A stretch of DNA of 59,462 bases. It comes from Streptomyces yangpuensis (lineage in GTDB: Bacteria > Actinomycetota > Actinomycetes > Streptomycetales > Streptomycetaceae). The DNA lies in NCBI RefSeq assembly GCF_001005295.1, contig NZ_LBMK01000002.1, positions 393,849 to 453,310 of the forward strand, in the 5' to 3' direction. The translations under genes and the position numbers were made by a program. Shown here piece after piece: positions 17,033-25,457 of the stretch. The notes under the pieces are model-generated. The model was not told the origin of the DNA. It ran no database searches and was given only the letters and a program-made list of their open reading frames with translations. How positions within the stretch are numbered: the stretch's first letter is position 1; each line of letters opens with the position of its first letter.

Positions 17033-17721
17033 ACGATCCGCTCCATGTCGCGTGACCTGCCGTCGCGCACGACGATCTCGCGGTCGGAGTACGCGGCCAC
17101 GCGCGTCTCGTGCGTGACCAGCACGACGGCGGCGTTCGCGGACCGGGCGGCCTCCGTGAGCAGCTGCATGACGAGTTCGCCGTTGAGGGAGTCGAGGGCC
17201 CCGGTGGGCTCGTCGGCGAAGATCACCCGGGGGCCGGTGACGAGGGCGCGGGCGACGGCCACGCGCTGCCCCTGGCCGCCGGATATCTCCCCGGGCCGCT
17301 TGGCGCCGAGGTCCTCCACCTGGAGCTGCTCCATCCAGTGCAGGGCGGTGCGCTCGGCCTCCTTGCGTTTGACGCCGGTCAGGCGCAGGGGGAGGGCGAC
17401 GTTCTCCACGCAGGTCAGTTCCGGTACGAGCTGGCCGAACTGGAAGACGAAGCCGAACTCGGTGCGGCGCAGCTCGCTGCGCTCGCCGTCGTTCATGGAG
17501 GTGAGCTCGCGGCCGGCGTAGACGATGGAGCCGGAGTCGGGCGGGACGATCCCGGCGAGGCAGTGCAGCAGCGTGGACTTGCCGGAGCCGGAGGGTCCCA
17601 TGACGGCGACGACCTCGCCGGCGTGGATGGAGAACTCGGCGCCGTCGAGGGCGTCGGTGCTCCCGTACGCCTTGCGCAGGCCGGTGGCGGCGAGCAGGGA
17701 GCCGGCCGGGGCGGCCGTCAT
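17029..17721 (-). CDS. ABC transporter ATP-binding protein (MacB/LolD type)
   Basis: 230-residue ATPase partner of the FtsX-like permease. Walker A GPSGSGKS is at residues 42-49, the signature ISGGQGQR in the middle, and Walker B FADEPTGALDS with the D-loop. Its close match to the LolD/MacB group supports the pairing with a two-core FtsX permease. ATG 17721 has GGAGG 8 bases upstream and overlaps the PadR stop (ATGA); the longer frame in front lies within padR and is not used. Confidence 0.92.
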   Translation of the reverse strand: MTAAPAGSLLAATGLRKAYGSTDALDGAEFSIHAGEVVAVMGPSGSGKSTLLHCLAGIVPPDSGSIVYAGRELTSMNDGERSELRRTEFGFVFQFGQLVPELTCVENVALPLRLTGVKRKEAERTALHWMEQLQVEDLGAKRPGEISGGQGQRVAVARALVTGPRVIFADEPTGALDSLNGELVMQLLTEAARSANAAVVLVTHETRVAAYSDREIVVRDGRSRDMERIV

Positions 17722-18242
17722 CGGCGCACCTCCTCGGCGAGCCGGCCGAGGCGGGCGGCGGTGAGCTCCAGCCACCGCAGGTCCGCTTCGAGGTGGAACA
17801 GGGCGTGGTCGCAGACCAGCTGGTCGGCGAGGTCGCCCTTGCGCTTGCGGGTCGTCAGCACGCGCATGAGGCGCAGGTGCTCGGCCCGCTGGGTGTCCAG
17901 CAGTTCGTCGGCGCGACGGCCGGTGAGCAGCGCGAGGACGACCTTCGTGTAGAGGGTCGAGTGGAGGTACGGGTCCGGCTTCTCGGGCTGGGAGAGCCAG
18001 GTCTCGACGTCGGTGATGCCGGCGTCGGTGATGGCGTACCGCTTGCGGTCGGGGCCGCCGCCGCTCTCGATGCCGTCGACCTCGACGAGGCCGTTCTTCA
18101 GCAGCCGGGACATGGTCGAGTAGACCTGCCCGTAGGCGAGGGGGCGGTCGTGGCCGAACTTCTCGTCGAAGGCCCGCTTCAGGTCGTAGCCGTGGCGCGG
18201 GCCGGCCTCAAGGAGGCCCAGGAGGGTGTGACCGATGGACAT
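17718..18242 (-). CDS. PadR-family transcriptional regulator
   Basis: 174-residue PadR repressor, first gene of the PadR-ABC exporter operon. The N-terminal winged helix (SIGHTLLGLLEAGPRHGYDL...GQVYSTMSRLLKNG, residues about 2-60) is classic PadR, followed by the basic wing GGGPDRKRY and a C-terminal dimerisation helix pair (about 95-165). ATG 18242 has no clear ribosome-binding site. On the minus strand TATAGT ends 7 bases before it, so the mRNA is probably leaderless. An inverted repeat overlaps this promoter, pointing to autorepression and drug-induced release. Confidence 0.9.
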   Translation of the reverse strand: MSIGHTLLGLLEAGPRHGYDLKRAFDEKFGHDRPLAYGQVYSTMSRLLKNGLVEVDGIESGGGPDRKRYAITDAGITDVETWLSQPEKPDPYLHSTLYTKVVLALLTGRRADELLDTQRAEHLRLMRVLTTRKRKGDLADQLVCDHALFHLEADLRWLELTAARLGRLAEEVRR

Positions 18243-18250
18243 GGCGCCGA

Positions 18251-18280
18251 CTATACATCGTGTGTATACGTTGAGTGTAT
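18251..18280 (-). promoter_or_regulatory. Promoter and probable PadR operator
   Basis: 30-bp inverted repeat: CTATACA (18251-18257) and TGTATAG (18274-18280) with a nested GTATAC at 18262-18267. On the minus strand TATAGT (18250-18255) is positioned as a -10 box seven bases before the padR ATG. The repeat overlaps the core promoter, as expected for an autorepressor. Confidence 0.6.
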
Positions 18281-18307
18281 AGAGGTCCGGCCTGCGGAAA
18301 CGCGAAA

Positions 18308-18336
18308 GCCGCTCCCGTGCACGGCACGGGAGCGGC
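18308..18336. terminator. Hairpin terminator of the SPFH operon
   Basis: Perfect 13-bp stem (18308-18320 with 18324-18336) and a 3-base loop, 11 bp downstream of the minus-strand ribbon-helix-helix gene. Confidence 0.75.
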
Positions 18337-18347
18337 ATCGGACGAGG

Positions 18348-18581
18348 TCAGTTCGTGGGCTTCGGCGGCCGGCCCCGGCGGGGGATGGGGCCCGGGGCGG
18401 AGGGGAGCCGGCCGGCCTCGGCGAGGGCCCGGCGGAGCAGGAACTCGATCTGCGCGTTGGCGCTGCGCAGCTCCTCGCCCGCCCAGCGGGCCAGCGCGTC
18501 GTACACCTGCGGGTCGAGTCGCAGGAGCACCTGCTTGCGCGCCTGCCGGCCCGCGGGCTTCTCCTCGCCGGAGGGGGTCAC
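18348..18581 (-). CDS. Small ribbon-helix-helix (Arc/CopG-like) protein
   Basis: 77 residues. QVLLRLDPQVYDALARWAGEE followed by RSANAQIEFLLRRAL matches the beta-strand plus two-helix Arc-type DNA-binding fold (residues about 14-52). The C-terminal tail is Pro/Arg-rich. Start is GTG 18581, whose GTGA overlaps the stop of the SPFH gene, so the two are translationally coupled. A longer in-frame ORF exists but would overlap the SPFH gene by about 50 bp. It may bind the palindrome upstream of the operon; that is an inference. Confidence 0.8.
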   Translation of the reverse strand: MTPSGEEKPAGRQARKQVLLRLDPQVYDALARWAGEELRSANAQIEFLLRRALAEAGRLPSAPGPIPRRGRPPKPTN

Positions 18582-19486
18582 TGGTAGAGGGTGCCCGTGT
18601 TGAGCACCGGCTGTGCGGCGCGGTCGCCGCACAGGACGACCATCAGGTTCGAGACCATGGCCGCCTTGCGTTCCGAGTCGAGGTCCACGATCTCCTCCTC
18701 CGCCAGCCGGGTCAGGGCGAGCTCGACCATGCCCACCGCGCCCTCCACGATCTGCTTGCGGGCCGCCACGACGGCGCCCGCCTGCTGGCGCTGGAGCATC
18801 GCGGAGGCGATCTCAGGAGCGTACGCGAGATGCGTGAACCGCGACTCGATGATCTGCACACCGGCGGCCTCCACCCGGGCGTGCAGTTCGGCCGCGAGCT
18901 TCTCGGTGATCTCCTCGGCGTTCCCGCGCAGCGACAGGCCGCCCTCCTCGTGGGCGTCGTACGGGTACTCGATCGCGATGTGCCGGACCGCGGCCTCCGT
19001 CTGCGTCTCGACGAACTCGGTGAAGTCCTCCACCTCGAAGACGGCCCGTGCGGTGTCCTCGACCCGCCACACCACGACCGCCGCCAGCTCGATCGGGTTG
19101 CCGTAGGCGTCGTTGACCTTCAGCACGGCCGTCTCGTGGTTGCGCACCCGGGTGGAGATCTTCTCGCGGGAGGTCAGCGGATTGACCCAGCGCAGTCCGT
19201 CGGTGCGGATGGTGCCGCGGTAGCGGCCGAAGAGCTGGACGACCCGGGCCTCGCCCGGGGCCACCGTGTTGAGTCCGCTCATCGCGATCACGGAGGCGAG
19301 ACCCAGGAGCACGCCGGTCGCGATCAGGGCCACCTTGACCCCGGTGGCCGACGCCACCGCGCCGGCCACGACCAGACCCGCACCCGCGAGCAGGCCGCCC
19401 AGTCCGAGCAGCAGCGCGAGTCCGCCGCCGACGCTGCGCGCGGTGAACTCCCGTACTCCGTCAGGATTGACTATGTGATTCGTCAT
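18578..19486 (-). CDS. SPFH/Band 7 domain membrane protein
   Basis: 302-residue slipin/stomatin-like protein. Two adjacent membrane helices (about residues 20-45 and 48-70) are followed by the SPFH domain (about 72-240): [23 protein letters not shown], and the [25 protein letters not shown] block typical of flotillin-like proteins. SPFH proteins form oligomeric rings that organise membrane microdomains. It is the first gene of a two-gene operon with a ribbon-helix-helix protein. ATG 19486 is preceded by only a weak GGGG ribosome-binding site. Confidence 0.88.
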   Translation of the reverse strand: MTNHIVNPDGVREFTARSVGGGLALLLGLGGLLAGAGLVVAGAVASATGVKVALIATGVLLGLASVIAMSGLNTVAPGEARVVQLFGRYRGTIRTDGLRWVNPLTSREKISTRVRNHETAVLKVNDAYGNPIELAAVVVWRVEDTARAVFEVEDFTEFVETQTEAAVRHIAIEYPYDAHEEGGLSLRGNAEEITEKLAAELHARVEAAGVQIIESRFTHLAYAPEIASAMLQRQQAGAVVAARKQIVEGAVGMVELALTRLAEEEIVDLDSERKAAMVSNLMVVLCGDRAAQPVLNTGTLYQ

Positions 19487-19530
19487 GGTTCGCCCCGTTT
19501 CTCTGCGCACGGCCGGTCGGGCCGCTTAGC

Positions 19531-19546
19531 AAAGTGATATCACTTT
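19531..19546 (-). promoter_or_regulatory. 16-bp perfect palindrome upstream of the SPFH operon
   Basis: AAAGTGATATCACTTT is a perfect palindrome 45 bp upstream of the SPFH start, in an A/T-rich patch that must hold the promoter. It is a good candidate operator for a dimeric repressor such as the ribbon-helix-helix protein encoded at the end of this operon. Confidence 0.6.
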
Positions 19547-19718
19547 TTTGCGCAATGGCAACCCATCCGCTTATCTGAGCGTCGGTTCCTGTGATGTGGG
19601 TGCTGATTCTCACGTCCGAAATGACCGGAATTAGTCCGGATTGGCCAAACTTTGTCACAGCCTGCGGTGTTAGCTTTCTGAGTTGACGTCGGGGGGTTTA
19701 TCGAGCGGAGCGGGAGCG

Positions 19719-22007
19719 ATGGGCCGAGCAGAAGCGCGTAAGGCGCAGCAGCAGCGCGGTGCGCGGCGGGCGCCGAGCGGACGCGCGAAGGGCGCCAAGG
19801 AAGGCGGGGGCGCCGGGAAGCGCACGGGCATACGCCGCTTCTTCAACTGGAAGACGATCCTGGGCACGTTCCTGGGAGTCAGCCTGCTGCTCATGGCTGC
19901 GGCGGTCGTCCTCTACTACTCGGTGGACGAACCCACCGACCCGAACAAGCAGGCGACGCTCCAGAGCAACACCTACCGGTGGTCCGACGGCTCGATCATG
20001 GCCAACACCGGCAAGATGAACCGCGAGAACGTCACCCTCGACAAGATCCCGGTCGATGTCCGCACCGCCTTCATCGCCATCGAGAACAAGTCCTTCTACC
20101 AGGACCGCGGCATCGACGTGATGGGCGTGGCCCGAGGCCTGTTCAACACGGTCCGCGGAAAGGGAACGGCCGGCGGCTCCACGATCACCCAGCAGTACGT
20201 CAAGAACTACTACCTGACGCAGGACCAGTCGGCGGTCCGCAAGCTCAGGGAGCTGGTGATCGCTCTCAAGGTCGACGAGCGCATGGAGAAGGACGACATC
20301 CTCGCCGGGTACCTGAACACCAACTTCTACGGCCGCAACGCCTACGGCATCCAGGCGGCGGCCCAGGCCTTCTACGGCGTCGACGCGGACAAGCTGACGC
20401 TGGAACAGGGCGCCTACCTCGCCGCCGTCATCCAGGCACCCAGCCAGTACGACCTCGCGACCGCCGGCCCGAACGGCACCAAGCTGGTCAACATCCGGTT
20501 CAACGCCGTCCTCGACAACATGGTCGAGATGGGCAAGCTGGACCCGGAGAAGCGCAAGACCATGACGCTCCAGCCGCCCATCAAGCCCAAGCCCCGCCCG
20601 GGCATGGACGGGCAGAAGGGCTACCTGGTCCAGGCCGCCAACGACGAGCTGAACAAGCAGAACATCACCGACGCCATGATCACGGCGGGCGGCTGGAACA
20701 TCACGCTCAACGTCGACAAGACCAAGCAGAGCGCGCTGGAGAAGGCGGTCCACGACGAGCTGGAGTCCAAGCTCGACCGCAAGGACACCAAGAACCGCCC
20801 GCAGGACCAGAGCGTCCAGGCCGGCGCCACCTCGGTGGATCCGAAGACCGGCGCCATCGTCGCCATGTACGGCGGCGTGGGCCTGGAGGAGAAGTCCGCG
20901 AGCAACGCCCTGCGCACCGACTACCAGCCGGGCTCGACCTTCAAGCCGATCGTGCTCGCCTCCGCCCTGGAGAACGGTTCCAACACCCAGGACGGCAAGC
21001 CGATCACCCCGAACGCCCTCTACGACGGCACGAGCAAGCGCCCGGTCGTCGGCAGCAAGATCCCGTTCAACCCGCAGAACCAGGACAACACCAACTACGG
21101 CACCCCGATGATGACGGTCCAGGAAGCGACCAACTTCTCGGTGAACTCCGTCTACGCGCAGATGATCGTGGACGTCAAGCCGCCGAACGTGAAGAAGACG
21201 GCCCTGGAACTGGGCATGGAGGACCGCGAGGGCTGGCCCGAGGACAAGCCGGCCATGGCCCTGGGCACCATGAGCGCGAACACCGTCGAAATGGCCGGCG
21301 TCTACGCCACCTTCGACAACCACGGCAAGAAGGTCACGCCGACCATCATCAAGAAGGCCGAGCACAAGGACCGCGAGTTCACCCCCCAGGAGGCGGTGGG
21401 CAGCCAGGCCATCAGCCGCAAGACCGCCGACACCGTCACCAAGGTGCTCCAGGGCGTCGTGGAGGACGAGGGCGGTTCCGGCAACAAGGTCCGCAGCAGC
21501 GCCTACGAGGCGGGCGGCAAGACCGGCACCACCGAGTCCAACGTGGCGGCCTGGTTCACCGGCTACACGCCGGAACTGGTCACGGTCGTCGCCATGTTCG
21601 GCGAGGACCCCAACAGCCACAGCCAGGTGACCCTGACCGGCACCGCCGGCCTGGGACGCGCGGGCGGCTCCAGCTTCCCCGCCTCGATCTGGAGGGCGTA
21701 CACCCTCGCCGCCCTCAAGGGCGGCAGCACCGGCAAGTTCCAGCTGACCGAGGCCGACATGGGCGCCGTGCAGACGCCGTCCCGCAGCACCTCGCCGAGC
21801 GCCTCGACGAGCCCGTCCAGCAGCCCGACGACCGTCACCACCAGCCCGACGCAGTCCCCGACGCAGACGTCTCCGACTCCCACGGCGACCAAGACGGGAC
21901 CGACGCCCAGCGGGACGACGTCCCCGACGGCCACACCCACCAAGACAGGCGGCCCCAAGCCGCCGGACCCGCCGGTCCTGGGTGAACACCAGGGCACCGG
22001 CAACTGA
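19719..22007 (+). CDS. Class A penicillin-binding protein (transglycosylase/transpeptidase)
   Basis: 762-residue bifunctional peptidoglycan synthase anchored by one membrane helix (about residues 52-72) after a very basic cytoplasmic tail. The GT51 transglycosylase domain (about 90-280) has the catalytic glutamate E122 in ENKSFYQDRGID, plus GGSTITQQ. The transpeptidase domain (about 370-660) has all three motifs: S406-x-x-K in GSTFKP, S474-x-N in FSVNS and K601-TG in GGKTGTT. The C-terminal 80 residues are Ser/Thr/Pro-rich repeats, probably disordered in the wall. ATG 19719 follows GGAG at 8 bases. It polymerises and cross-links peptidoglycan outside the membrane. Confidence 0.95.
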   Translation: MGRAEARKAQQQRGARRAPSGRAKGAKEGGGAGKRTGIRRFFNWKTILGTFLGVSLLLMAAAVVLYYSVDEPTDPNKQATLQSNTYRWSDGSIMANTGKMNRENVTLDKIPVDVRTAFIAIENKSFYQDRGIDVMGVARGLFNTVRGKGTAGGSTITQQYVKNYYLTQDQSAVRKLRELVIALKVDERMEKDDILAGYLNTNFYGRNAYGIQAAAQAFYGVDADKLTLEQGAYLAAVIQAPSQYDLATAGPNGTKLVNIRFNAVLDNMVEMGKLDPEKRKTMTLQPPIKPKPRPGMDGQKGYLVQAANDELNKQNITDAMITAGGWNITLNVDKTKQSALEKAVHDELESKLDRKDTKNRPQDQSVQAGATSVDPKTGAIVAMYGGVGLEEKSASNALRTDYQPGSTFKPIVLASALENGSNTQDGKPITPNALYDGTSKRPVVGSKIPFNPQNQDNTNYGTPMMTVQEATNFSVNSVYAQMIVDVKPPNVKKTALELGMEDREGWPEDKPAMALGTMSANTVEMAGVYATFDNHGKKVTPTIIKKAEHKDREFTPQEAVGSQAISRKTADTVTKVLQGVVEDEGGSGNKVRSSAYEAGGKTGTTESNVAAWFTGYTPELVTVVAMFGEDPNSHSQVTLTGTAGLGRAGGSSFPASIWRAYTLAALKGGSTGKFQLTEADMGAVQTPSRSTSPSASTSPSSSPTTVTTSPTQSPTQTSPTPTATKTGPTPSGTTSPTATPTKTGGPKPPDPPVLGEHQGTGN

Positions 22008-22010
22008 CAC

Positions 22011-22049
22011 AGCGCCGCCCCGCAGCCGAGCAGGCTGCGGGGCGGCGCT
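22011..22049. terminator. Bidirectional terminator between convergent genes
   Basis: Perfect 17-bp stem (22011-22027 with 22033-22049), loop GAGCA, followed by CTTTC. It lies 3 bp after the penicillin-binding protein gene and 22 bp from the end of the convergent phosphatase gene. Confidence 0.9.
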
Positions 22050-22070
22050 CTTTCGTTCACCCGTGTACGG

Positions 22071-24317
22071 TCAGCGGCGTTCGCCCGCGGCCGGCAGCGG
22101 CAGCGGCAGCTCGAACCAGACGACCTTTCCGCTGCTGAGCCGGGTCGCGCCCCAGCGGCGGGCCAGCCGGTTGACCAGGAACAGGCCGCGGCCACCCTCG
22201 TCGGTGTCCCGCGCCCGGCGCTGGCGCGGCAGCTGCGGGGAGTCGTCGCCGACCTCGCAGCGCAGCACGTCCGTGCGCAGCAGGCGCAGCGTCACGGGCC
22301 GCTCCGCGTACCGCACGGCATTGGTGACCACCTCGCTCACCAGCAGCTCCAGCGAGTCGCTCAGCTCCTCCAGGCCCCACCGGGTCAGGGCGCGGCGGGC
22401 GAACCGCCGGGCCCGGCCCGGAGCGGTCTCCTCCGGGTCCAGGAACCAGTACGCGACGTCACTGGGCGCGATCCCGTCGAACCGGGCCGCGAGCAGCGCG
22501 ATGTCGTCGTCCCGGTCGCCCGGGCCCAGCATGTCCAGGACGTCGTCGCAGAGGGCCTCCAGCGGCGGCGGGTGGTCCAGGCCGGTCAGCTGGGCGGTGG
22601 TGGCCAGGCGCTCGCGCAGCTGCTCGATGCCGGTCCACACGTCCCGCAGCCGCGACTCGACCAGGCCGTCCGTGTAGAGCAGCAGCGTGGCCCCGGCGGG
22701 CGCGTCCAGCTCCACTGCCTCGAAGTCCACGCCGCCGACGCCGATGGGGGCGCCGGGCGGTACGCGCAGCACCTCGGCCCGGCCGCCCAGGTGCAGCAGC
22801 ACCGGCGGCGGATGGCCCGCGTTGGCGATGGTGATCCGGTGCGCGACCGGATCGTAGACGGCATACATGCAGGTGGCCATGCGGTCCGTGCCCAGGCGCT
22901 GCGCCTGCTCGTCCAGGTGGTGCAGCACCTCGGCGGGCGGCAGGTCCAGCTGCGCGAGGGTCTGGGCGGTCGTGCGGAGCTGGCCCATGATCGCGGCCGA
23001 CGTCATGGAGTGGCCCATGACGTCGCCGACGACGAGCGCCACCCGGCTGCCGGGCAGCGGTATGGCGTCGTACCAGTCGCCGCCGACCCGGGCCGTCTCG
23101 GCCGCGGGCAGGTAACGGTGGGCCAGCCGCACCCCGGTGGGCTGCGGCAGGCTGTCGGGCAGCATGGTGCGCTGCAGCTCGTCGGCGATGTACGCCTCGC
23201 GGCCGTAGAGGACCGCCTTGTCGATGCCGAGCGCGGTGTGGGTGGCCAGCTGCGCGGCGACCAGCAGGTCGTTCTGCTCGAAGGCCGGACGTTCGGGGCT
23301 GCGCAGGAAGACCGCGGCGCCGATCACCCGGCGGCGGCCGCGCAGGGGCGCGAGGACCGCCCGGTTGCCGCGCGGCAGCGGATGGTCCAGCCCGAGCAGC
23401 TCGGGCAGCGCCGTGCGGGCGGCGGCGGAGGACCCGAAGACGGGCCGTACGCCGCGCAGCACCTCGGCGAGCGCGCCACCGGGCCGGATCTCGCACAGCT
23501 CCGCCGCGGGCAGGTCACCCTGCGGGCCGACCAGCGGCAGCTGGCTGAAGTCGAGCTCGCCGGTGGCCCCCGCGGCCCCGGCGAGCTCCATCCCCGCGCC
23601 GATGGTGCTGCTGATGTCGGTGAGGTCGTCGATCGGCCGCAGCCGGTCGGTGCGGCGCAACCTTAAAACGACCGGGCCGACGGGCCGTTCGTCGCCGACC
23701 GGGAGCGGGTCGCGCAGGTAGACGAGGATGGCGTCGGAGAAGGTCGGGACGGTCGCCCGGCACAGGCCGAGGACGATCTCGTCGAGGTCGATGCCGCGGG
23801 CGATCCGCCGGGTGGCGGCGCCGACGAAACGCAGCCGGTCCCCCTCGCGGCGCGCCGCGGTCGCGTCCGGGGTGCCCCCTGCCGGTGATCCGGGCCCGCC
23901 GGCCCCCTGGAGGCCCGCGGCGCCGCTCCCGGCGCCCGCCGGGGCCGGTCCGGCCCCTGTGGCGCGCGCGGCGGCCTCGTGGGCCTCGGGGGCGTCCGCG
24001 GTGTCCCGGGGACGGGCGTTGTCGTGGTTCTGGCCCGGGCCGGAGCCCGCACCGGCGGGGACCTCCGCCGACGCCGCTCCGCGCGGCCGGGGCAGCCCCG
24101 CGGCAGGGCCCGCCGCCGAGCGCGCGGCCCGCACGTCGGAAGCCGCCGCGGCGGCCGCCGCGCCCGGCTCGGCCGCGGGGCCGGCACCGGCGCCCGGGGC
24201 ATGCGTGCGTACGGCCTCGGTGGCGGCGATGGGCGCCTTGCCGTGGCCGGCCTCGTCCGTACCTCCGCCGGAGGCGACGGGCTGCGGGCCCTCCTGGGAG
24301 GTGGGGTACTCCGTCAC
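22071..24317 (-). CDS. SpoIIE-family protein phosphatase with GAF-like and histidine kinase-like ATPase domains
   Basis: About 748 residues. Residues 1-165 are Ala/Gly/Pro-rich and probably disordered. A GAF-like sensor region (about 170-350) leads into a PP2C/SpoIIE phosphatase domain (about 375-590) with GGDWYD, GDVMGHS and LLLYTDGLVES metal-binding motifs. A C-terminal HATPase_c domain (about 620-740) has VVTNAVRYAERP (N box) and DEGGRGLFLV (G box), as in anti-sigma factor kinases. The combination suggests a partner-switching regulator that can dephosphorylate an anti-sigma antagonist and bind a sigma factor or antagonist itself. Start GTG 24317 is chosen because frame content upstream loses coding character; there is no sigma factor gene nearby. 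Confidence 0.88.
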   Translation of the reverse strand: MTEYPTSQEGPQPVASGGGTDEAGHGKAPIAATEAVRTHAPGAGAGPAAEPGAAAAAAASDVRAARSAAGPAAGLPRPRGAASAEVPAGAGSGPGQNHDNARPRDTADAPEAHEAAARATGAGPAPAGAGSGAAGLQGAGGPGSPAGGTPDATAARREGDRLRFVGAATRRIARGIDLDEIVLGLCRATVPTFSDAILVYLRDPLPVGDERPVGPVVLRLRRTDRLRPIDDLTDISSTIGAGMELAGAAGATGELDFSQLPLVGPQGDLPAAELCEIRPGGALAEVLRGVRPVFGSSAAARTALPELLGLDHPLPRGNRAVLAPLRGRRRVIGAAVFLRSPERPAFEQNDLLVAAQLATHTALGIDKAVLYGREAYIADELQRTMLPDSLPQPTGVRLAHRYLPAAETARVGGDWYDAIPLPGSRVALVVGDVMGHSMTSAAIMGQLRTTAQTLAQLDLPPAEVLHHLDEQAQRLGTDRMATCMYAVYDPVAHRITIANAGHPPPVLLHLGGRAEVLRVPPGAPIGVGGVDFEAVELDAPAGATLLLYTDGLVESRLRDVWTGIEQLRERLATTAQLTGLDHPPPLEALCDDVLDMLGPGDRDDDIALLAARFDGIAPSDVAYWFLDPEETAPGRARRFARRALTRWGLEELSDSLELLVSEVVTNAVRYAERPVTLRLLRTDVLRCEVGDDSPQLPRQRRARDTDEGGRGLFLVNRLARRWGATRLSSGKVVWFELPLPLPAAGERR

Positions 24318-24625
24318 GCGTGGAATTCCGTCCGTTTGCGCTCGATGTGCGCTGCACTCAACTCGGTCAGTCGCGGTATACCCGCTCAGCGGCCCGGGCA
24401 CCATCGCCCAGAGGTACCTCGCTCGAACTTCTCCCCCGGCCCCACGGCCGGGAGCGCCCCGGGCGGACCCCCGCCCCGTCGTCGCCTCTCGTCGTGTGTC
24501 GACCTCCGGTCAGATCCCGTGCACGGAAAGACACTTGCCGGTGTGCGGCCCGACCGCACCGCCTTGAGCGCGTGACCTCGCGGAGGACGATCCTACGTTT
24601 GAACCCCGGGGGCGCATCAAGGGTC
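24318..24625. promoter_or_regulatory. Intergenic region upstream of the SpoIIE-type gene
   Basis: About 308 bp without a supportable gene. It separates two minus-strand genes and should carry the terminator of the DUF402 gene and the promoter of the phosphatase gene. I see no clear long hairpin, repeat or riboswitch; ORFs crossing it are shadows of the neighbouring genes. Confidence 0.35.
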
Positions 24626-25345
24626 TCATGAGGTCATATGCGCCGGGGTGCGGTCCCAGTCGTCGGGCAGGGCCGGAATCCGCCAGGCCGGATCCGGCCG
24701 CCAGTCCTCCCAGCCGGCCGAGAACGGGGCGGCCCACTCCTCGATCGCCGCGACCGCCGCGCGGCCGGCTTCCCGTACCCGCAGCGCCTGCTCACGGCCC
24801 ATCAGGCCGGAGCGCTGGGCCTGGGCGAACTCGTCCTCGTCCAGCCACTTCCAGCTGCGGTCGGGGTAGACGGCGATGTCCAGGAAGTGGTCCACGGAAT
24901 CCACTCCTCCGGCCCATCTGGACCGCGGCTCCTCCAGGTTCACGTACCAGTTCTTGAACTGCCAGCCCGGTCCCCAGAACAGCCAGACCGACCAGGGGTC
25001 CCCGGGGCGGGCCAGTTTCAGGACACCGCCGCCGAACCAGCGCGAGCGCACGGTGGTGCGCGGCGCGGTGTAGCGGGTGGCGAGCGGTTCCTCGTGGACG
25101 GACGTGCCGTCGGCGAGGACCGGTTTGACGCATTCGGTGCCGGGGGCCATCCAGACGGCGAGCAGCTCGTCGGTGTCCTGCACCACGGTCACCGGGCGGC
25201 AGATGTGCACCGCGCCCGTCGGTCCCGGGGCGTGGTCGCGGTAGCGCCAGAGGATCCGGTCCCCGGGTGCCCAGCGCGTGCCACGTGCGGGGCCGGTCGG
25301 CGTGCCCGGCGTCCGGCCGCCCCCGGACTCGAAGGTACCTGTCAT
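24626..25345 (-). CDS. DUF402 domain-containing protein
   Basis: 239-residue protein with the DUF402 beta-barrel core (about residues 110-190): WGPGWQFKNWYVNLEEP, then DSVDHFLDIAVYPDRSWKWLDEDEF. The aspartates in VNLEEP...DHFLDI...DEDEF are the metal-binding set of the family; related Gram-positive proteins (Ntdp/SCO-type) hydrolyse nucleoside tri- and diphosphates. An additional N-terminal barrel strand region (WAPGDRILWRYRDH) is common in actinobacterial members. ATG 25345 is probably leaderless: TAAGAT lies seven bases upstream and there is no ribosome-binding site. The specific substrate is unknown. Confidence 0.82.
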   Translation of the reverse strand: MTGTFESGGGRTPGTPTGPARGTRWAPGDRILWRYRDHAPGPTGAVHICRPVTVVQDTDELLAVWMAPGTECVKPVLADGTSVHEEPLATRYTAPRTTVRSRWFGGGVLKLARPGDPWSVWLFWGPGWQFKNWYVNLEEPRSRWAGGVDSVDHFLDIAVYPDRSWKWLDEDEFAQAQRSGLMGREQALRVREAGRAAVAAIEEWAAPFSAGWEDWRPDPAWRIPALPDDWDRTPAHMTS

Positions 25346-25457
25346 GCGCAGATCTTAGGGCGGGGGCCCGTACGCCCGCTGCGGTGCAGGTCACCGAGCG
25401 GTTCGGGGACGGTGAACGACCGGATCCGGCCCCCGCCCGGGGGGTGCGGACGGCCGG

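Noticed and set aside
14630..17521. 963-codon plus-strand ORF across the permease and ATPase genes
   Set aside because: Antisense shadow of the ABC transporter genes: it has no recognisable domain, Gln/Gly/Arg-rich composition, and typical high-GC antisense openness.
21770..22000. Tandem repeats at the 3' end of the penicillin-binding protein gene as a DNA repeat element
   Set aside because: They are in-frame Ser/Thr/Pro codons, typical of cell-wall-spanning tails, not an independent repeat.
19698..22010. 770-codon minus-strand ORF
   Set aside because: Antisense shadow of the penicillin-binding protein, which has all catalytic motifs.
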